In this document: positions 8,924-13,805 of the stretch, piece after piece
How the letters are laid out: each line of letters opens with the position of its first letter
Position numbering within the stretch: the stretch's first letter is position 1
Assembly (NCBI GenBank): GCA_946186115.1
Contig: CAMHLV010000036.1
Location: 1 to 33,055, forward strand
Direction: 5' to 3'
Source: an uncultured Prevotella sp.
GTDB lineage: Bacteria; Bacteroidota; Bacteroidia; Bacteroidales; Bacteroidaceae
DNA: 33,055 nt
Made by a program: the position numbers and the translations under genes
Notes under the pieces: generated by a model
What the model was told of the DNA's origin: nothing
Database searches by the model: none
What the model saw: only the letters and a program-made list of their open reading frames with translations

Positions 8924-9091
8924 TTACTGGAATGAAGTCTTGGTCATGACATTCAGCGATGCTCCGAAACTGCTGCTTGTAGGTCCTGAAGGTGTTGAGC
9001 CGCCGCCGTCGCTGGCTGCAAGCAATGAAGCAAGGCTGCTGAGCTCGATGCTCTGCATTCCGGGTGACTGATAAACCTGTTTCTGTTTCAT
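8924..9091 (-). CDS. Small peptide (55 aa) with a leader-like LLAAS motif
   Basis: ATG at 9091 begins MKQKQVYQSPGMQSIELSSL, continues through ASLLAASDGGGSTPSGPTSS and ends in KTSFQ. A longer in-frame start at 9151 exists, but it would overlap the upstream gene, and the MKQKQ start resembles the second peptide at 30949-31110. Both share a pattern of basic start, Tyr, (S/A)-P-x-M, an acidic residue and then L-A-A-S at nearly the same spacing, after which the sequences differ completely. Here the tail is Gly/Ser/Pro/Thr-rich with no cysteine. Small proteins with this kind of start are common but uncharacterised in Bacteroidales. It sits between a membrane protein (56 nt upstream) and a surface lipoprotein (35 nt downstream), so it is probably co-expressed. 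A secreted peptide, a modified-peptide precursor or a regulatory peptide are all possible. Confidence 0.7.
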   Translation of the reverse strand: MKQKQVYQSPGMQSIELSSLASLLAASDGGGSTPSGPTSSSFGASLNVMTKTSFQ

Positions 9092-9147
9092 AAACTTTAA
9101 TTTAAAGGGTTGATATATAAATGTGTATAAAAAAGTAATCGTATATC

Positions 9148-9810
9148 TCAATAGTTGTTCTCTATTTCATCAGCACTATTCCAATACAGCAGGACGGGCA
9201 ACAGCAGGGCGGCCAGTTTGGCGACAACCCACTGCGCAATGCCCCAGAATCCCGGCAACGAGAACGGGCAGCTTGCGACACTTACCGTCAGCAGCGTCAA
9301 TGCCGTAATCCAGAAAAGGTCGTCGCGGTAATACTTGTTGCCCAACGACAGAAAGGCGAAGGCCACCAGGCAGCATAGAATGGTTTTCAAGCTCCAGAGC
9401 AGCATAGTGGCAACGGTATAGGGGGTGTAGTAGAAGCCGAACAGATAGCCTATGGCTGCCGCAAGATGATAGGCTGCGACAAGGGGCACTGAAAGATAAA
9501 AGATGGTGAGGTTTCTGCTCGTGAATCTGCCAAAGGCAGCTATTGCACCCCACAGCAGCACGCTGTTGCCGAAGGCTGCCAACAGGTGGCCCGCCACCAT
9601 CAGCCACTGGCTGCTTGGCGACGCTGCCGGGACAATGCCCGCCTGGTAGCTGCCTAATATAAATAATAAGGTGGAAGCCAGGGATGCCGCCAGCGCCCAG
9701 CGCAAACCTTTAATGCTGAATATGACTGACTTACAGCTCTTCTTTCTTTTCCTATGTCTATGTCGTGTCACTTGTGTCGTGCAATGAATGGTTTTCTTTT
9801 CGTTTCCCAT
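9148..9810 (-). CDS. Multi-pass membrane protein of unknown function
   Basis: From the ATG at 9810 this is a 220-residue protein. A very basic cytoplasmic stretch (TRHRHRKRKKSCKS) is followed by about six hydrophobic segments, for example WALAASLASTLLFILGSY, VLLWGAIAAFGRF, IFYLSVPLVAAYHLAAAIGY, TMLLWSLKTILCCLVAFAFL and VVAKLAALLLPVLLYW. I do not recognise a named family; a Yip1-like topology is possible. The frame can be extended to 9864, but that extra stretch overlaps a 37-codon open frame in another phase and looks less protein-like, while 9810 has an A-rich upstream region. It is the first gene of the run leading to the 55-aa peptide and the lipoprotein, so a role in export or processing of these is a reasonable guess but not shown. 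Confidence 0.65.
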   Translation of the reverse strand: MGNEKKTIHCTTQVTRHRHRKRKKSCKSVIFSIKGLRWALAASLASTLLFILGSYQAGIVPAASPSSQWLMVAGHLLAAFGNSVLLWGAIAAFGRFTSRNLTIFYLSVPLVAAYHLAAAIGYLFGFYYTPYTVATMLLWSLKTILCCLVAFAFLSLGNKYYRDDLFWITALTLLTVSVASCPFSLPGFWGIAQWVVAKLAALLLPVLLYWNSADEIENNY

Positions 9811-9884
9811 TTGGTTTAGCTTTTTCACCGATGATGTTACTCGGAGAATTTTCTTGAGCATCATCTTTCATCGCAAATGCCAAG

Positions 9885-10080
9885 GCATAAAGAATGGCGT
9901 GGCCATCCTTATGCACTTGACCTAAGGGGCAGACGTAGGAATTTGGAACCCCTCCACAACATCAATAAGAATGCTTCCACGCCAAAGGCGTGAGCATAGC
10001 TATGCGTTGTGAAAGGAAGTCCTTTCCGGCTTTCCCCTGCTTTTTTAAATCGAACTATTCCAAAACAGATTTCCTACGTC
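9885..10080. other. Highly structured intergenic element, candidate structured RNA or small palindromic element
   Basis: The 17 nt at 9932-9948 pair fully with 10058-10064 plus 10071-10080, leaving only a 6-nt bulge. This long closing stem encloses CACAAC/GTTGTG (9955-9960 with 10006-10011), a CACGCC-AAA-GGCGTG hairpin (9978-9992, extendable to 9973-9995), the palindrome GCATAGCTATGC (9994-10005) and GAAAGGA-AG-TCCTTTC (10011-10026). A further stem (9885-9898 with 9902-9914) lies outside. No convincing long gene crosses it. If the minus-strand -7 box at 10149 is used, the whole element would be the 5' leader of the 9148-9810 gene. On plus it ends in a run of six T. I do not recognise a known RNA class. 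Confidence 0.55.
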
Positions 10081-10148
10081 TTTTCAGTCAAGTGCGAAAT
10101 AATAAGCTTATGCATCAATGAAACCGGATTTCTCCCCGATTCCGCTGG

Positions 10149-10156
10149 CAAAAGTA
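10149..10156 (-). promoter_or_regulatory. Possible -7 box upstream of the membrane protein-peptide-lipoprotein run
   Basis: TACTTTTG on the minus strand matches TAnnTTTG. No good -33 element was found at the expected 19-20 bp, so it is only moderately supported. It would give a leader of about 280-330 nt that includes the folded element at 9885-10080. Confidence 0.35.
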
Positions 10157-10233
10157 CATAAAAAATTTCAATTCACCTTCATTATTTCCAAAAAATTGCA
10201 AAGGAAGTGGACATTTTAGCGTATGGGAGCAAA

Positions 10234-10296
10234 GTCGCCTCACAGGGGGGCTGTCCCCCTGCCCCCAACAGATCAGAGAACCGCATTCCCTTGATC
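10234..10296. repeat. Interspersed repeat, copy C
   Basis: It is nearly identical to 7176-7234 (two extra G residues near position 10250, and a divergent stretch before the final GATC). It stands just upstream of the AAA ATPase gene, in the opposite orientation to copy D beyond the TOPRIM gene. Confidence 0.75.
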
Positions 10297-10337
10297 TACC
10301 TTTAGGGTATATAGCGAAAAAAATAAAAAATTGGCCC

Positions 10338-10429
10338 AACTCACGCAAAAACATTTGCACGAGTTGCTATTATTTAGTATATTTGCAGCAGATTTAAGTA
10401 ATACTGACGCAAAAATATTTGCATGAGTT
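10338..10429 (+). promoter_or_regulatory. Promoter with two operator-like dyads before the AAA ATPase gene
   Basis: A -33 TTTG (10354-10357) and a -7 TATATTTG (10378-10385) are 20 bp apart. Two 23-bp direct repeats (10343-10365 and 10407-10429, 21 of 23 identical) bracket the -7 box. The first overlaps the -33 element and the second ends exactly at the start codon. Each contains GCAAA-N4-TTTGC; copy 1 extends to a 28-bp dyad AACTC..GCAAA....TTTGC..GAGTT at 10338-10365. This arrangement fits a dimeric repressor controlling the two-gene operon, although no regulator gene is adjacent. Confidence 0.65.
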
Positions 10430-11653
10430 ATGATTATAGACAGTTTTATCATTGAGGGATTTTCCAACATTGAGCATATACGTTTGGACATTGGAGATAT
10501 AAACGCCCTCATCGCCCCTAACGGTTATGGCAAGAGTAACGTTCTCAGTGCCATCAGTTTTGGTTTGATGTATCTGAATGCTAATGAAGAAACAAAAGGT
10601 CAGATGCTTCGAAGCCGCTTTCTCCCCATTAATGTCTCAATCAAAGAAAAGAAGTTCCACTTTGAGATCCTTGGCAGATTACAGCGTGATGGACGTACAG
10701 AGCTTGTGCAGTATGGCTATGAATGCCAATGGGCAGAGGGCGCGATTCCCGGCTATGTGCTTTCGGAGTGGTTAAAGATTAAGACGGAGGGTGAACAACG
10801 CTATCGACAAATGATAAACAGACAGGACGGCTACTACTCTATGATTGTTCCGTCGGCAATGGGTCGTTGTAACAAGCCTTTTGCCGCCACCCCTAAACAA
10901 CTATCCCTGCCAATGATAGCCAACGGTGGATTGTTCCTATCGGACTTAGCCAAGGAAATATGTAGCATAAGCATCCCAAACTTGCAGACCTTGGATAACC
11001 CCGAATCATACTTCTCCATAGACGGGGGCAACGGAATCGCCATGCTCGGTGGCATGACTCTAAGCGAATATATCTATCGGATGAAGGAGACGGATGCTGA
11101 TAGTTTCAGCATCTTGTCAGATGGTATTAAGCAGCTGATTTCTGGCGTGGTGTCATTCGAACCAGATGAAATAACATTGAGTGACGGACGCAGCAAAGTC
11201 TATGATATAAGAATACAGGAGGAATTTAATTCACAGCCCACCAGTATTCGGTTGTTGTCAAGCGGTAGCAAGCGTATGATCTTCTTATTCACATTGTGTA
11301 TGGCTGCTCAGAAGCAGGACATACCAATGATTATGGTCGAGGAACCAGAAAACTCTGTCCATCCAAAGCTGATGGAGAATCTTCTTCTTACCATACAGGC
11401 ATATGCATCAAATACCAAAATACTGATGACGAGCCACTCGCCCTATCTGATGCGCTATATGCAGCCAGAGCAAATGTATTTCGGTCTTCCCAGGCATGAC
11501 GGACTTGCTCATTTTGCGAAGGTTAATCCATCTAAACTGAAATATCTGTACAAATATGCTGGCGACATGGAACTGACCTTTGGCGAGTTCATGTTTGACT
11601 TCATGCTCGACATGGAGAATGACAGCGAGAAGCTAACATCTTTCTTCAAATAA
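10430..11653 (+). CDS. SMC/OLD-like AAA ATPase, probable defence-system subunit
   Basis: This 407-residue protein has the full ABC-type AAA (AAA15/AAA21) set. Walker A is APNGYGKS (residues 29-36), the signature motif is LSSGSKR (276-282), Walker B is IPMIMVEEPENSVHP (298-312) with the catalytic Glu pair, and the H-loop is TSHSP (334-338). A short coil/insert lies between, and no nuclease domain is fused. ATPases of this kind partner TOPRIM nucleases in anti-phage systems of the OLD, Gabija, AbiL, RloAB and PARIS sort, where they sense infection and hold or release the nuclease. The next gene encodes a TOPRIM protein after a 3-nt gap. A/T-rich codon use differs from the G/C-rich nucleotidyltransferase gene that follows. 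The exact system cannot be assigned. Confidence 0.88.
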   Translation: MIIDSFIIEGFSNIEHIRLDIGDINALIAPNGYGKSNVLSAISFGLMYLNANEETKGQMLRSRFLPINVSIKEKKFHFEILGRLQRDGRTELVQYGYECQWAEGAIPGYVLSEWLKIKTEGEQRYRQMINRQDGYYSMIVPSAMGRCNKPFAATPKQLSLPMIANGGLFLSDLAKEICSISIPNLQTLDNPESYFSIDGGNGIAMLGGMTLSEYIYRMKETDADSFSILSDGIKQLISGVVSFEPDEITLSDGRSKVYDIRIQEEFNSQPTSIRLLSSGSKRMIFLFTLCMAAQKQDIPMIMVEEPENSVHPKLMENLLLTIQAYASNTKILMTSHSPYLMRYMQPEQMYFGLPRHDGLAHFAKVNPSKLKYLYKYAGDMELTFGEFMFDFMLDMENDSEKLTSFFK

Positions 11654-11656
11654 AAC

Positions 11657-12280
11657 ATGGCGATGGCGAAAAAGAAACTGATGAATTCTTCGCATGTCTT
11701 GATTTTTGTAGAAGGAGATACTGATGAGGTGTTCTTCAAAGCCCTCATAGATTATTATGCATCCGTCAGCAGCAATAAGTTGTTGCCTTATGATGTATGT
11801 AACCTAAAGGGGATAACAAGATATTCCAGCAAACTATTGGCAAAGTTGAAAAATGAATATTTGCCAACAGCCAAAGCGGGTAGTTACAAAATAAAGACGG
11901 TATGTTGCTCATATGATACTGATGTCTTCGAGGTCAAGCAACCGCAAATAGTAAAATGGGATGCAATAGGCAAAAGCGTTAAACGTATGGGTATTGATGA
12001 ATTTATACGTATAGGTGTCAAGAGTTCCATTGAAGACTGGATTCTCGATGACATGCATGGCATTTGTAACTTCCTTCGATTGAAGCAAGTTTCTTCATCG
12101 TTAAAGGGGATAAACGGGTATCAGAAATTGTTGGATTTGTATAATAAGGCTCGTAAAACCTATAAGAAGGGGTATGAGACCAAGGAACTCATCAATGCCC
12201 TTGATATGAGCGCCATCCGTAATAAACGGCAAGATGTGCTTGCGCCACTGGAAGAAGCATTAGGCGTAGTCATGCCATAA
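11657..12280 (+). CDS. TOPRIM-domain protein, putative nuclease partner of the AAA ATPase
   Basis: This 207-aa protein opens with a TOPRIM-like strand and turn, VLIFVEGDTDEVFFKAL, with the invariant Glu at residue 19. It carries the second acidic motif YDTD (Asp 87 and 89) at the end of a predicted strand and a third acidic region SIEDW (124-128). These fit a metal-binding TOPRIM active site of the RloB/DUF4435/DUF4276 broad class, known from two-gene defence modules where it cuts nucleic acid. The start at 11657 is 3 nt after the ATPase stop; an ATG two codons later is an alternative. It is shorter than AriB of PARIS, so it may be a compact variant or a separate family. The assignment to TOPRIM is from motifs only. 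Confidence 0.75.
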   Translation: MAMAKKKLMNSSHVLIFVEGDTDEVFFKALIDYYASVSSNKLLPYDVCNLKGITRYSSKLLAKLKNEYLPTAKAGSYKIKTVCCSYDTDVFEVKQPQIVKWDAIGKSVKRMGIDEFIRIGVKSSIEDWILDDMHGICNFLRLKQVSSSLKGINGYQKLLDLYNKARKTYKKGYETKELINALDMSAIRNKRQDVLAPLEEALGVVMP

Positions 12281-12302
12281 CAAATCTCTGTGTATTATAA
12301 CC

Positions 12303-12327
12303 GATCACGGGGTCGGTTCTACTGATC
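12303..12327. repeat. Interspersed repeat, copy D, inverted
   Basis: Read on the minus strand it is GATCA-GTAGAACCGACCCC-GTGATC, matching the GATC-bounded half of copies A-C. It begins 22 bp after the TOPRIM stop, so copies C and D frame the ATPase-TOPRIM pair in opposite orientation. Confidence 0.7.
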
Positions 12328-12344
12328 ATTCACTATGGAATATC

Positions 12345-12454
12345 ACAGGATAATATCAGTACCGTCATCTAAAAACATAAGCGGCAGTGGGAAATAATAT
12401 CAGCGACGGTGCGAAATAATATGTCTGACGGAGGTTAATAATATGCTCCGATTT
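12345..12454. repeat. Degenerate 22-bp tandem repeats, about five units
   Basis: Units at 12389-12410, 12411-12432 and 12433-12454 share GAAATAATAT or TTAATAATAT, and the first two also share GACGG. A fourth unit in register at 12345-12366 has TAATATCAG, and 12367-12388 is a decayed fifth. Short multiple repeats of this size occur at the ends of IS21-family elements, so this could be an orphan transposon end. A protein-binding array is another option. No transposase gene is next to it. Confidence 0.55.
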
Positions 12455-12540
12455 ACCTCTGCAGCAGGGTCGTTGCTACTAAATTTGGCGATTCACATAA
12501 ATATTCCACCAAAAGGAGTGATTTTCCCAGATTTTATGTT

Positions 12541-12548
12541 TACCTTTG
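12541..12548 (+). promoter_or_regulatory. -7 promoter box before the nucleotidyltransferase gene
   Basis: TACCTTTG matches TAnnTTTG perfectly, 16 nt before the ATG at 12565. The -33 region is unclear. The resulting leader would be only about 10 nt. Confidence 0.5.
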
Positions 12549-12564
12549 CTGAGGAATTTAGGTC

Positions 12565-13719
12565 ATGGCAAAAGATATTCAGTCATTTCTTAGTCAGCGG
12601 GATCGCAGCCTGCTGTCGCTGCTGAGTTATTCGCTCGGCCAGGATGTCGTCCTCTCTCGCTTTACTGCCGAGGAGTGGCAGCGGCTGTTCGAGGATGCCA
12701 CTCGTCACTCGCTGGTGGGCGTGCTCTTTGAGGGCATCAAGAGGTTGCAGAAGGAGGACCGCACGCTGTGTCCGCCACTGCTGCTGATGCTGCGCTGGGC
12801 GGGTGATGCCGAAAATATCAGTCAGCTGAACGGGGTGTTCAATGCCGAGGCAGCACGCCTCACCCGCCTGTTTGAGGGCGAGGGACACACCACAGCCATC
12901 CTGAAGGGGCAGGCTAATGCCAAGCTCTATCCCAATCCATGCAGTCGTCAGGCTGGCGACATTGACATCTATGTCTCTGGGGGTAAGGAGCGTGTGATGG
13001 CCACGCTGCAGCAGTTAGGCATGGCCGACGGCACCATCGACGTGGGCTACCACCACTTCGCTCTGCCGCACAATGCGCAGGGCATCGAAGTGGAGGTGCA
13101 TTTCCTGCCCTCGTCAGGGCATAACCATGCGGCATGCAACGAGCGGCTGCAACAGTACCTTGACGCAGAGCTGATACGCGGGCTGACGCTGGTGGACGAG
13201 GGCTTCCGCATTCCGTCGACATGCTTTGCGCTGACCATGCAGCTGGCACATATCCGCCACCACCTGCGCCATGAGGGTGTGGGACTGCGCCAACTGACAG
13301 ACTATTGGCTGCTGCTGCGCCACAGCACGGACGAAGAGCGTCGCGATGTGGCGGGCAGGCTGAAGGAACAGGGATTGTACACCGTGGCAAGGGCGCTGAT
13401 GTGGGTCATCGGCGCGGTCTTTGGCGAGCACGATAGTCTGCTGCCCGTGCCTCCTGCTAGCAGAAAGGGCCGCTGGCTGTTGGGCAAGGTGCTGCAGACA
13501 GGGAACTTTGGGAAGCACGACCGCAAGAAGCAGCAGGTGCTATGGCGCGAGGTGCTGCGTCAGAAAGTGGAGCTGCTGCCGTTGGTATGGTTCGAACCTG
13601 AATTCGCGCCGACATTGGCTGCCGAGGAGTGGCGCTACTGGCTGTGCATCGTCCGCAAGCTGCCTGAGCGCATCCGCTACCGCTCGCTGTCGCTCCGCGA
13701 CCATCCCCAGGCATGGTAA
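12565..13719 (+). CDS. Nucleotidyltransferase family protein (PF14907-like)
   Basis: This 384-aa protein has the pattern of the uncharacterised NTP_transf_5 nucleotidyltransferases: ILKGQANAKLYPNP near residue 112, then RQAGDIDIYVSGG with the GDxD acidic pair at residues 131-134, and a third acidic strand EVEVHF in the region of residue 172. A helical C-terminal half follows (LRQLTDYWLLLRH). No signal peptide is seen. Members of this family sit in polysaccharide and peptide-modification clusters in other bacteria, but the substrate is unknown. It is alone on its strand, with its own -7 box and a strong terminator behind it. Codon use is markedly G/C-rich compared with the ATPase-TOPRIM genes upstream. 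Confidence 0.8.
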   Translation: MAKDIQSFLSQRDRSLLSLLSYSLGQDVVLSRFTAEEWQRLFEDATRHSLVGVLFEGIKRLQKEDRTLCPPLLLMLRWAGDAENISQLNGVFNAEAARLTRLFEGEGHTTAILKGQANAKLYPNPCSRQAGDIDIYVSGGKERVMATLQQLGMADGTIDVGYHHFALPHNAQGIEVEVHFLPSSGHNHAACNERLQQYLDAELIRGLTLVDEGFRIPSTCFALTMQLAHIRHHLRHEGVGLRQLTDYWLLLRHSTDEERRDVAGRLKEQGLYTVARALMWVIGAVFGEHDSLLPVPPASRKGRWLLGKVLQTGNFGKHDRKKQQVLWREVLRQKVELLPLVWFEPEFAPTLAAEEWRYWLCIVRKLPERIRYRSLSLRDHPQAW

Positions 13720-13742
13720 AGTCAGGTAACTGAAGTGTATAA

Positions 13743-13783
13743 AATAAGTTGACGCTTTTAACTTCAAAAAGCGTCAACTTATT
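13743..13783. terminator. Strong bidirectional terminator
   Basis: Two perfectly complementary 17-bp arms (13743-13759 and 13767-13783) surround a 7-nt loop, with T-rich ends in both directions. It sits between the convergent nucleotidyltransferase and M16 protease genes and can end both transcripts. Confidence 0.9.
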
Positions 13784-13805
13784 CAGTATATGTCAGACTT
13801 TCTGA

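Noticed and set aside
9758..9871. A 37-codon frame on minus (start 9871) overlapping the beginning of the membrane protein gene in another phase
   Set aside because: It looks protein-like (charged, Asn/Lys-rich) but is short, without a ribosome site, and nothing supports its expression. It does argue against the longest start at 9864 for the membrane protein; a frameshift joining the two cannot be excluded.
9885..10080. Retron-type non-coding RNA for the folded element, given the nearby ATPase-TOPRIM genes
   Set aside because: The closing inverted repeat and hairpins are suggestive, but there is no reverse transcriptase gene in the window.
10430..12280. Naming the ATPase-TOPRIM pair as PARIS or Gabija
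   Set aside because: Gabija GajA is a fused ATPase-TOPRIM with a separate helicase. PARIS AriB is longer than 207 aa as far as known. Motifs alone do not allow a firm name.
12345..12454. CRISPR array
   Set aside because: The units are contiguous and degenerate without unique spacers.
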